Assembly: GCA_041658605.1 (NCBI GenBank)
Contig: JBAZZU010000001.1
Location: 1 to 64,000, forward strand
Direction: 5' to 3'
Length of the DNA: 64,000 bases
DNA from: JBAZWE01 sp041658605
GTDB taxonomy: Bacteria; Actinomycetota; Thermoleophilia; BMS3ABIN01
Below, one piece after another: positions 41,659-50,045 of this stretch. The notes beneath the pieces are model-generated. The model was not told where the DNA came from and did no database searches. It saw only the letters and a program-made list of their open reading frames with translations. The first letter of the stretch is position 1. The number at the start of each line of letters is the position of its first letter. The position numbers and the translations under genes are program-made.

Positions 41659-43114
41659 GATCCCGCCTTTCGATCAGCGGTGAGACCTTGTCGAAACCAA
41701 ATGCCAGCTCGGCGCTGTACGCGGCCTGAAGCAGATGCGGAGCCGTGAACGCTTTCCCGATTATCTGGAAACCGACAGGAAGACCTTTCGAAAGTCCGGC
41801 CGGAATCGAGATGGCTGGCAGACCGGCGAGATTCACGGGAATCGTGCAGATGTCGGATTTGTACATCGTAAGCGGATCGTCTGTCTTCTCACCTAACCCA
41901 AAAGCGGTCGTCGGCGTGGTCGGCGATATCAGAAGGTCAAACTCTGCAAGAGCCCGCTCAAAATCCTGGACGATAAGAGTACGCACCTTCTGCGCCTGCC
42001 CATAGTAGGCATCGTAATATCCGGAAGAGAGCGCGTAGGTGCCGAGCATGATCCTGCGTTTGACCTCTTCACCGAAACCCAGGCTTCGCGTCTTTTCGTA
42101 CATCTCCGATATATCACTGGTTTCGCCGGCTCGCAGTCCATATCGCACCCCGTCGAAGCGGGCCAGGTTCGCGCTCGCCTCAGCCGGCGCAAGGATATAG
42201 TAAGCCGGCAGGGCATATTCGGAGTGCGGAAGGCTGGCCTCACCAATAACGGCACCGGCTGCCTTCAGCTTTTCAACCGCTTCATTGAAGACGGTCATTA
42301 CCCCCGGGTCTATCCCCTCCCCGACCAGTTCTTTTACTATTCCTATTCGGATTCCCGAAAGATCACGCTCGACAGGCAGCGGAATATCCGTGGGATAAAC
42401 TACCGACGTCGAATCCAGCGGGTCTTTTCCCACGAGAAACTGCATCATCAGGGCCGCGTCCATGACATTCTTTGTGATCGGACCGACCTGATCGAACGAG
42501 GATGCAAAAGCAATCAGCCCATAGCGGGATACGCTGCCATATGTAGGTTTCAGGCCGACGACGCCACAGAAAGCGGCCGGCTGTCTTATCGAGCCGCCTG
42601 TATCCGAGCCTAGAGCCCAGATCGCCTCGCCGGCTGCGACCGCGGCGGCGGACCCTCCGCTTGAACCGCCCGGCACCCGTCCCAGGTCCCAGGGGTTGCG
42701 GGTCGGTCCGTAAGCCGAGTTCTCCGTTGAGGAGCCCATGGCAAACTCATCCATATTCGTTTTCCCCAGGGTTACGATGCCCGCGTCCATCATCTTTCTC
42801 ACGCACGTCGCGGTATAAATGGGTTCGAAATTCTCCAGGATCTTCGAGCCACAGGTTGTGGTCACGCCTTCGGTGCAGAGGACGTCCTTGATGGCTGTCG
42901 GCAAGCCGGCCAATGGAGCCCGGTCGCCCCTGCTGGAGTCGATGGCGGCAGCTTCACTGCGTGCGCTTTCGCCAGTTACCTTGAGATAGGCGGATACGTC
43001 ACCATCGTGGTCTGCAATCTGGGAAAGATAGGCATCGGTCAAATCAACGGCTGAAAGGGCGCCCTGTTCCATTTTTCTGAGAGCTTCTACAGCTGTAAGT
43101 CGCAGCAGGTTCAT
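41645..43114 (-). CDS. gatA: aspartyl/glutamyl-tRNA amidotransferase subunit A
   Basis: 489-aa amidase-signature glutaminase that liberates ammonia for GatB. The Ser-cisSer-Lys triad is visible: Lys in PTAIKDVLC (~residue 76) and serines in PGGSSGGSAAAVAAG (~150-164), with GSDTGGSIRQPAAF following. Length is normal. It starts 6 bp after gatC and overlaps gatB, so the three subunits are tightly coupled. Confidence 0.97.
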   Translation of the reverse strand: MNLLRLTAVEALRKMEQGALSAVDLTDAYLSQIADHDGDVSAYLKVTGESARSEAAAIDSSRGDRAPLAGLPTAIKDVLCTEGVTTTCGSKILENFEPIYTATCVRKMMDAGIVTLGKTNMDEFAMGSSTENSAYGPTRNPWDLGRVPGGSSGGSAAAVAAGEAIWALGSDTGGSIRQPAAFCGVVGLKPTYGSVSRYGLIAFASSFDQVGPITKNVMDAALMMQFLVGKDPLDSTSVVYPTDIPLPVERDLSGIRIGIVKELVGEGIDPGVMTVFNEAVEKLKAAGAVIGEASLPHSEYALPAYYILAPAEASANLARFDGVRYGLRAGETSDISEMYEKTRSLGFGEEVKRRIMLGTYALSSGYYDAYYGQAQKVRTLIVQDFERALAEFDLLISPTTPTTAFGLGEKTDDPLTMYKSDICTIPVNLAGLPAISIPAGLSKGLPVGFQIIGKAFTAPHLLQAAYSAELAFGFDKVSPLIERRDHDGI

Positions 43115-43120
43115 ACAGCG

Positions 43121-43408
43121 TTATCCTTCCAGGATAGTCGGCACCCGGAAGGCTCCATTTTCAACCGAAGGCCCGTTGGCAAGCGCACTTTCCTTCGATA
43201 CGCCCGCCCGGGATATATCCTCGCGGAAGACATTGGATAGCTTCAGGACATGTGAGGTCGGCTCAACGTCAGTGAGGTCGAGTTCGGATATCTTGTCTAT
43301 ATGGTTGAGTATTGAGGAAAGCTGCCCCAAATACCTGTCCAGCTCGGCATCTTCGACACTCAGTCTGGCAAGCCTGGCAACATACTTAACGTCATCGTGT
43401 GAAACCAA
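43121..43408 (-). CDS. gatC: aspartyl/glutamyl-tRNA amidotransferase subunit C
   Basis: 95-aa linker subunit that stabilises GatA-GatB. The N-terminal helix VKYVARLARLSV and the ...ILNHIDKISELDLTDVEPT block are diagnostic. It is the first gene of the gatCAB-ppcA unit, about 180 bp from the end of cheR; no clear terminator or promoter is visible in that gap. Confidence 0.95.
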   Translation of the reverse strand: MVSHDDVKYVARLARLSVEDAELDRYLGQLSSILNHIDKISELDLTDVEPTSHVLKLSNVFREDISRAGVSKESALANGPSVENGAFRVPTILEG

Positions 43409-43587
43409 TATCCCTCAGCTCCTCGTTTCGATTCTCAAAACCTCAATATGGGGCAATTTGAAATCCTATCATACGAGTGCAGATCCAATGAGAGCCCTGA
43501 CAAAATCGAGAAAAGAAAAAGCTGCGTCCGTTCCAGGACCTGAATGTTACCATACTGAATGGAGAATTTGCTTTAGCGGAATTGCCG

Positions 43588-45024
43588 TTAATCTTCGAGG
43601 CTTGCGAGGTTTTCTATCTTCCATTCACAGAGGTTTATGACTGATTCCATGTCATAAGTGTCAAAATAATTATCCCAACGCTCCACGGGGTCCTTTCTCA
43701 TGCTTCTGGCCGCGTTCCTGTATTCCCTCACAGCCGCCTTGAGGTTTCCGGCATGCTCGAGCACGCTTGCCATGTGAAAATATGCAATGCTGTAGTTCTC
43801 GTCACAATATACAGACTTGCGGTATGATTCCGTGGCTTCATCAAAATGATTCGCCTTTTCAAGAGCCAGGCCCTGAAGGAAGAAAAGTTCGGCGTTGGTT
43901 CCGTCGTGCTTAACCGCGTCAGCCAGGCATTCGGAAGCCTTGTCATATTCTCCCAGCTCCAGTAGTGACCTCGCTTTCCTGATGTTGGGTTCCTCCGACT
44001 CAGCGTCAGCTTCTTTCGATGGTACCTGCGCCTCCTGCATGTTTATCAGTTCTTCGACACCGGTGACATCACGTCGCGAAACCTTGATACGGCGATCCTC
44101 CTGAACATTTATCGGGAGCGGGGCCTCGCGTATCCTGCGGTCCGGAATAAAGCGCCTGCCTTCGATTGACCGTGGCAGTGATTTCTTGTAAATAAACGCG
44201 TCACCCATTTCCACGAGGCTGTATTTCGCTGACATCTTCCAGAGCGTTTCCGAATGGCCGAGGAACAGATAGCCGCCTGGATTCATGATATCGAAGAAAT
44301 GCTCAATCACGTATTTGGCGGTGTCATGCGTAAAATAAATAATCACATTGCGGCAGAAAACTACATCGCATGTGCCAAAAATCGACATCGGCAATTGATC
44401 GTTGACCATATTGTGCCTGGCAAAGTGAACCATCCGCCTGACAGGTTCGGTTACGACAAACCCACCATCCAGGGGACGGAAATATCTTTCACGATGTGAT
44501 CTATCGATACCGATAAGCCTTTTCTCCGGATACCATCCCTTTTCCGCCTGCAGAAGTGCCTGCTGGTTTAAGTCGGTGCCGAGAATCTGTATGTTCCACG
44601 ATTCGGGATCTGGAAGTATGTCGAGAGCCGACATTGCAAGTGAGTACGCCTCCTGCCCTGTTGAACACCCGGCACTCCACAGGCGGAGACTGCGGTGGCC
44701 ATCCTTCTTGCGGCGGGCGATCTCGGGTATGACATATTTTCGCAGGGCATCGAACTGCGGCAGGTTGCGGAAGAACTGCGTCTCCTGAACGGAGAGATGA
44801 TCAAGCAGCCGCCTGAGTTCCTCCTCACCGTCCGCCTTATCAGTGATTATCTCGTAATAATCAGAGAGGCTTGCCGCGTCCGTAGCTTCCGCCCTGTCCG
44901 TAAGACCCAGCCTCAGCAGTTCCCATTTGCTGCGATCGAAGAAAATGCCGCTCGCCTGGTCGATTATCCTGCGGAAACGCTCAAAATCTTTTTCCGTCAG
45001 TTCCAATTTCTTCCTGGGTATCAA
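43588..45024 (-). CDS. cheR: CheR-type methyltransferase with C-terminal TPRs
   Basis: 478-aa protein that should methylate glutamates of the MCP with SAM. The CheR N-terminal helical domain (~8-70) is followed by the SAM domain with WSAGCSTGQEAYS (~115-127), LGTDLNQQAL and FCRNVIIYF. A linker rich in charged residues leads to TPR units at ~345-460. CheR-TPR architecture is typical of chemosensory systems for functions other than flagellar chemotaxis, such as WspC and FrzF. No MCP C-terminal pentapeptide tether is present to match a beta-subdomain tether. It overlaps the GGDEF gene by 4 bp; last gene of the che cluster. Confidence 0.92.
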   Translation of the reverse strand: MIPRKKLELTEKDFERFRRIIDQASGIFFDRSKWELLRLGLTDRAEATDAASLSDYYEIITDKADGEEELRRLLDHLSVQETQFFRNLPQFDALRKYVIPEIARRKKDGHRSLRLWSAGCSTGQEAYSLAMSALDILPDPESWNIQILGTDLNQQALLQAEKGWYPEKRLIGIDRSHRERYFRPLDGGFVVTEPVRRMVHFARHNMVNDQLPMSIFGTCDVVFCRNVIIYFTHDTAKYVIEHFFDIMNPGGYLFLGHSETLWKMSAKYSLVEMGDAFIYKKSLPRSIEGRRFIPDRRIREAPLPINVQEDRRIKVSRRDVTGVEELINMQEAQVPSKEADAESEEPNIRKARSLLELGEYDKASECLADAVKHDGTNAELFFLQGLALEKANHFDEATESYRKSVYCDENYSIAYFHMASVLEHAGNLKAAVREYRNAARSMRKDPVERWDNYFDTYDMESVINLCEWKIENLASLED

Positions 45025-46517
45025 TCCGCACCGCCTATGATCACGCAGTTCTTGCCGGACGCCTTGGCCTTGTACAGCGCGGCGTCAGCGACCTGCACGA
45101 GTTCCGTCTGGCTGTTTACCTTGTTTTCCGGATAACCGGCGACTCCGATGCTTATCGTTACCTTGATAATGCTTTCAAGGGAATCGAATTCGTGTTTTTC
45201 CACAGATTTTCTGATGCGCTCCGCCACTTCCTGCGCCTTTTCGATATTCGTCTGGGGAAGCAGCACCGCGAACTCCTCACCGCCGTATCTTGCAAGCAGG
45301 TCGACCTCCCTGACTTCACGCGAGATCACATTCGCAAGCTCTTTTAAAATTTCATCCCCCGCCTGATGACCATATGTGTCGTTTATATGCTTGAAGAAAT
45401 CTATATCTATCATGATCATCGACAGATTTGTCTTGTAACGCCTGGTGCGCTGAAACTCCTGCTCAAGAAGTTCATAGAAATGACGGTGATTGAACAGTCG
45501 AGTAAGACCGTCGGTTATCGCAAGGCGTTTCGTGCCTTCATGCAGGCGGGCATTATCCACGACGACGCTCACCGGATATTCAATTATCTCCAGCACCCTG
45601 TGGATCTCGTCAGAAAAAGCATTACTGCGCGGACTCGTCAGTGTTAGCAGGGCTATTGTCTGGCCTCTTGCCTTGAGAGGAATCGTCATTACAGACCTGA
45701 CCTCGTCACAATCCGGGTTATTGCCCTCGATAAACGCATGGTCCGCATCCCGGACTTCGCTGACTTGCGACATGTTTGTTCCAGGAGCGAGCAATGGCCT
45801 GGCCGCTTCGAACGCGTGTAAACGAGACTCTTCAAAAAAATCAGTTCCAACCGGACTCTGTACATGGACTATCAGTTCGAGCTCATCGATGAAAAAGACT
45901 GAGCAGACAAAACAGTCGGTTACCTTGGCGATAACAGATAGTACTGAATTGACCGTTATGCCGCAGTCTTCGCTCAGTGTGTTCAGCTTGCTTATTTCAT
46001 TGATTATGGTCGCCTCGTAGAGCTTGCGATCCAGTAGATCATTGACACGTGACAAAACATCGACATCCTGTTGTCCCGGCATTCCGTTGCCAGAAATTGA
46101 ATGCGCGGCTCCGGCGTTGATGCCTTTATGCTCCAGTATCTCGCGTACTGTCGTGGCAAGACCCGTCAATTTGAAATCCTTGGTCACGTAACGGTCGGCC
46201 CCGGTCTTCAAACCCCAGAACTTGTCTGTCTCCTGGCTTTTGCTCGTCAACATCACAACGGGTATATGAAAAGTCCTATGGTCGTCCTTAAGCAGGCGGC
46301 AGACCTGGTATCCGTTCATTTTTGGCATCTCTATATCAAGGACGATGAGATCGGGGCTTTCATGGAGCGCCTGGGTGATCGCCTCGATGCCATCGCTGGC
46401 CATGACGACATCGTAACCTTCACGGCTCAGCACCGACCGGATTATCTGTCTCTGGGTCGGGCTGTCTTCCGCGACGAGTATACGAATGGGATTTACTTTT
46501 TCCTGTGCAGCTTCCAA
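45021..46517 (-). CDS. response regulator with GAF and GGDEF domains (diguanylate cyclase)
   Basis: 498-aa output protein. The REC domain (~10-130) has acidic E17/D18 and phospho-acceptor D61 in VLDIEMP. A GAF-like domain (~180-330) follows, then a GGDEF domain (~340-495) with active site GGEEF and an intact inhibitory site REVD five residues before it. Phosphorylation by the cluster's CheA should activate c-di-GMP synthesis. This is the role of WspR in Pseudomonas, but the GAF insert is absent there and may add ligand control. It lies between cheB (10 bp) and cheR (4-bp overlap). Confidence 0.93.
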   Translation of the reverse strand: MEAAQEKVNPIRILVAEDSPTQRQIIRSVLSREGYDVVMASDGIEAITQALHESPDLIVLDIEMPKMNGYQVCRLLKDDHRTFHIPVVMLTSKSQETDKFWGLKTGADRYVTKDFKLTGLATTVREILEHKGINAGAAHSISGNGMPGQQDVDVLSRVNDLLDRKLYEATIINEISKLNTLSEDCGITVNSVLSVIAKVTDCFVCSVFFIDELELIVHVQSPVGTDFFEESRLHAFEAARPLLAPGTNMSQVSEVRDADHAFIEGNNPDCDEVRSVMTIPLKARGQTIALLTLTSPRSNAFSDEIHRVLEIIEYPVSVVVDNARLHEGTKRLAITDGLTRLFNHRHFYELLEQEFQRTRRYKTNLSMIMIDIDFFKHINDTYGHQAGDEILKELANVISREVREVDLLARYGGEEFAVLLPQTNIEKAQEVAERIRKSVEKHEFDSLESIIKVTISIGVAGYPENKVNSQTELVQVADAALYKAKASGKNCVIIGGAD

Positions 46518-46527
46518 AGGATCCTCG

Positions 46528-47613
46528 CTAGATAAAGCTCACAATTATATTACTGATTTCGGTCAAAGGAGAGACTTTCTCTACGCCTCCAAGCTTTATT
46601 GCTTCCTTGGCCATGCTGAAGATAACGGACGTATTTTCGTCCTGGGCTATCGTATGGCCTCCGCGCTCATGGATCGCCTTGATGCCCTGCGCTCCATCCC
46701 TGCCCATCCCGGTAAGGATCACGCCGATCGCGTTGCTTCCATAAACATCCGCCACTGATTCAAGCAAAACATCGGCCGATGGCTTATGAGGCCCGGAAAT
46801 ATGCTTCTCGACGAGCCCTATCCGGCCCCCTGAAGTTACAATCATATGTATCTCGTCAGGCGCTATAGTAATCTCACCCGGACGGATCAGCTGCCCGTTT
46901 ACACCTATCTTGATAGCCATCTTGCATGTATGGCTAAGCCACTCGACCAGACCTTCGGTAAAACCTTTTGCTATGTGCTGAACTATAACGACTCCGGCAT
47001 TTAGATCTTCAGGCAGGCTGCAGAGAATCCTTTGCAGAGCCTGGGGGCCGCCGGTTGACGAACCGATTGCTATTATTTTCCTGAATCCGGCATCAGTATC
47101 TTTTACGACTTCAAGATGTGTCTTCGAATCACTGGACAGCAACCGCGCGCGTGGGTGAGTGATGACGCGCACTCTTGAAAGAAGCTTGATCTTTGCGCGC
47201 AGATCGGCGGCCACTTCATTGAATTCTTCCACTGATTTAGGTTCCGGTTTTGAGATGACGTCGACTGCCCCTGCCCCCAATGCCTTTGCGGCGTTGGAAG
47301 TGTTCTGCTTGTCGACCACCGAACTTACAACAAGTACCGGAAGCGGATTGTAGGCCATTATGTGTTCTATAGCCGCAAGACCGTCCATTACCGGCATGTT
47401 TACATCCATTGTCACCATGTCCGGTTTGAGCATTGCTACCTGCTCGACCGCTTCCCTGCCATTACTCGCGGTTCCGACTACCTTGATGCTGGAATCCGAC
47501 TCAAGCATCCGGCAAAGCATCAACCTGACTGTTGACGAATCGTCGGCGACCAGAACCCTGATACTTTTTGCTTTCTGCGATCCTGGAGCGTCCTCGATAT
47601 CGATATTGTGCAT
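46528..47613 (-). CDS. cheB: CheB protein-glutamate methylesterase response regulator
   Basis: 361-aa REC-methylesterase that removes MCP methyl groups when phosphorylated by CheA. The receiver carries the DD pair (VADDSS) and phospho-acceptor Asp in MDVNMPVMDG (~residue 70). The catalytic domain has Ser in GSSTGGPQAL, His in IVQHIAKGFT and Asp in GMGRDGAQG, a complete triad. Its ATG overlaps the cheA stop (ATGA type), so the two are coupled. Confidence 0.96.
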   Translation of the reverse strand: MHNIDIEDAPGSQKAKSIRVLVADDSSTVRLMLCRMLESDSSIKVVGTASNGREAVEQVAMLKPDMVTMDVNMPVMDGLAAIEHIMAYNPLPVLVVSSVVDKQNTSNAAKALGAGAVDVISKPEPKSVEEFNEVAADLRAKIKLLSRVRVITHPRARLLSSDSKTHLEVVKDTDAGFRKIIAIGSSTGGPQALQRILCSLPEDLNAGVVIVQHIAKGFTEGLVEWLSHTCKMAIKIGVNGQLIRPGEITIAPDEIHMIVTSGGRIGLVEKHISGPHKPSADVLLESVADVYGSNAIGVILTGMGRDGAQGIKAIHERGGHTIAQDENTSVIFSMAKEAIKLGGVEKVSPLTEISNIIVSFI

Positions 47614-49934
47614 CAGGCGACCAGCCTTTCGATTGTATCGAGCAGCTTCTGCTGGTTAAAAGTCCCCTTGATCACATATGCGTTCGCTCCGGCATCGATC
47701 CCCTTCTGCATATCTTCTTCACTTGAGCAGGATGTTACGATAATCACCGGTATGACTGTCAGATCCTCAGTCTTTCTTATCTTGGAAGTCAGATCGAAGC
47801 CGTTCATGCGCGGCATCTCGACGTCGGTGACGACGCAATCCACGGATTCCTGGCTCAGGCGGGAAAATGCATCCTCACCGTCCACCGCAGTTCGCACTTC
47901 ATAGCCCGCAGCCTCAAGGATGTTTCGCTGCAGTTCCCTGATCACCAGAGAATCCTCTACCACAAGGATGGATTTCTTCTGTTCGATATTTTCTTTCTTC
48001 AGGATCGGCTCATGCCTGTCCGAGACAATGCCCGATTTTTTGATGCTGTGAACGAGCTCGCTGATATTCAGCACCACAACGACCTCACCATCGCCAAGAA
48101 TAGTCACACCAGCTACTGAATTCCTCTTTGAAAGAAAGCGGTCCAGTGGCTTGATAACGACTTCCTGTTCTCCGATCAGCCTTTGTACGTGCAGGCCGGC
48201 CATATGCCTGTCGGAGCCGACAATCACGACATTGGTTTTTCCTTTTCCGGATTCCGTCGGGCCGCCTCCGAGAAAATCAAGAAGATCCAGCAACGGGATG
48301 GCATTTTCCCTGACCAGGAATCCCTTGTGGTTCCCTATCGTCTGTATTTCCTCATCCCTCAGCGACACCATTTCCTTCACTGATCCCAGTGGAATCACGA
48401 ACTTCGAGTCGTTACACTCGACAAGGAGTCCGGAGATAACAGCCAGTGTTACCGGCAGCGATACTGTGAATCTTGTTCCGCTGCCAGGCGTTGATACCAG
48501 CGATACGGAACCCTCGAGCTTTTCGATATTGTTTTTGACTACATCAAGTCCGACTCCACGGCCTGAGATATCAGTGATTATCTCTGCGGTTGAGAACCCG
48601 GGCCTGAAGATAAGATCCATGGCCTCTTCATCTGTCAACTCATCTCTTTCAGAAAGTACGCCCTTCTTGCGGGCCGTCTGCTGCAGTCTTTCGGGATCGA
48701 TCCCGGCGCCGTCGTCTTCAATCTGAATCTCGACCCTGTCTCCGCGCTGCGAGGCCGTGATACTGACAGTGCCCTGTTCTGCCTTCCCTCCGTCTTTTCT
48801 GACAGAAGGAATCTCGATGCCGTGGTCGACACAGTTACGAATTATGTGCATCAGCGGATCGCTTATCTGCTCCAGTATCCGCTTGTCGAGCTCTGTCTCC
48901 TCACCCTTTATTTCAAGGCGCACCTTTTTGGAACCGGACCTCGACGCGTCCCTGACTACCCTGCTATAAGCGCCCAGTATCGTGCTCAGTGGGAGCATCC
49001 TCACATGCAGTGTGCGATCCTGGAGTTCATCAAGAGCAAGGCGCCTGCTTGCGGTATTTTCCTTAAGATGTGAGGCTGTCGACTCGAGGTGGTCGGCCAC
49101 TCCCGTCGCCTCGGTCAGAGCCTGGTTTAACATCTCGCTGAAGGAAGCAAGATCATCAGGCCCGGCGCCTCCCTTGAGCTGATCAGCCTGCTCCACAAGG
49201 GAGCTGAATATCGATCGCATCTCCCTGGTCTTGGACTGAATCGCGGTAAGCTCCTTCACCTGTCCTTCGGTGTCTATCTGGTTTACAAGTATCTCACCCA
49301 TGAGATTGAGCAGCTTGTCGAGGCGTTCGATGTTCACCCTGATCGTCGGATCAGCTCTTTTCTCAGAAAGCGCGGATGTGTCCATCGATGTATTCTGCGC
49401 AGTCTGCGTTCTGGTATTTTCCGGAGATACTATTTCAGAGACCCGCTGTTCCATATTTTCTTCCACTGCTGCAGGCGGGATATCAGTAATAACAGCCGGA
49501 GCGGGTTGCGCGCCGGCTGTCTTTGCTATTTCAACCGGAGTACTCTTACCGAGAACGCCTCCGAGCCGATTGAGCAGATCTGAAATATCAGGTTCGGGCT
49601 TCGAAGGCTCATCCTGCGATGGCAGCAGAACATACATTCGGTCAAGACTCTCAAGCATCAGGGTTGTGATTTCCTGGTTGAGTTCGATCTGGCTGTTTTG
49701 CACGGCAGTTAGAATATCCTCTGCTTTATGGGCCAGCTCTTTTATTGCCACTAATCCCATCATCCCGGCTGAGCCCTTGAGCGTGTGCGCTTCCCTGAAC
49801 AGGCTTTTGATCACCTCTTCGTTACCCGGAGATTCTTCCAGCGCCACAAAGCCTTCTGTCAGGTTTTTCAGCCTCTCCTCGGCTTCAGCCCTGAAGGTCT
49901 GCAGAAACTCCTGGTCGTTCGCCCAATCATCCAT
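47613..49934 (-). CDS. cheA: CheA histidine kinase with C-terminal receiver (CheA-REC hybrid)
   Basis: 773-aa hybrid kinase. It has an Hpt domain with phospho-His50 (EAHTLKGSAG), no recognisable P2 domain but a Pro/Ala/Glu linker (~105-190), a P3 dimer helix pair, a HATPase with HIIRNCVDHGIE, DDGAGID and GRGVGLDVVK, and a CheW-like P5 (~500-630). A C-terminal REC domain (~650-770) has Asp in VTDVEMP. CheA-REC proteins occur in alternative systems such as WspE and FrzE. Loss of P2 suggests it does not use a classical CheY. A stem-loop sits directly before its ribosome-binding site. Confidence 0.95.
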   Translation of the reverse strand: MDDWANDQEFLQTFRAEAEERLKNLTEGFVALEESPGNEEVIKSLFREAHTLKGSAGMMGLVAIKELAHKAEDILTAVQNSQIELNQEITTLMLESLDRMYVLLPSQDEPSKPEPDISDLLNRLGGVLGKSTPVEIAKTAGAQPAPAVITDIPPAAVEENMEQRVSEIVSPENTRTQTAQNTSMDTSALSEKRADPTIRVNIERLDKLLNLMGEILVNQIDTEGQVKELTAIQSKTREMRSIFSSLVEQADQLKGGAGPDDLASFSEMLNQALTEATGVADHLESTASHLKENTASRRLALDELQDRTLHVRMLPLSTILGAYSRVVRDASRSGSKKVRLEIKGEETELDKRILEQISDPLMHIIRNCVDHGIEIPSVRKDGGKAEQGTVSITASQRGDRVEIQIEDDGAGIDPERLQQTARKKGVLSERDELTDEEAMDLIFRPGFSTAEIITDISGRGVGLDVVKNNIEKLEGSVSLVSTPGSGTRFTVSLPVTLAVISGLLVECNDSKFVIPLGSVKEMVSLRDEEIQTIGNHKGFLVRENAIPLLDLLDFLGGGPTESGKGKTNVVIVGSDRHMAGLHVQRLIGEQEVVIKPLDRFLSKRNSVAGVTILGDGEVVVVLNISELVHSIKKSGIVSDRHEPILKKENIEQKKSILVVEDSLVIRELQRNILEAAGYEVRTAVDGEDAFSRLSQESVDCVVTDVEMPRMNGFDLTSKIRKTEDLTVIPVIIVTSCSSEEDMQKGIDAGANAYVIKGTFNQQKLLDTIERLVA

Positions 49935-49957
49935 GGTTTATTCGTTCTCCTTTAAAA

Positions 49958-49986
49958 GCATTCGCCGGTCTCAAACCGGCGAATGC
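49958..49986 (-). promoter_or_regulatory. stem-loop between mcp and cheA
   Basis: A perfect 12-bp inverted repeat (GCATTCGCCGGT / ACCGGCGAATGC, loop CTCAA) lies just before the cheA Shine-Dalgarno AAAGGAG. On the minus strand TTTT follows the stem, then the ribosome-binding site. It could be a leaky terminator or processing site that lowers kinase relative to receptor. Confidence 0.65.
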
Positions 49987-50045
49987 AATAAATTCATCTG
50001 ATATTGCTTTTACCGCCGGCGCTCTCAATGTTTTAGCCCAGCACC

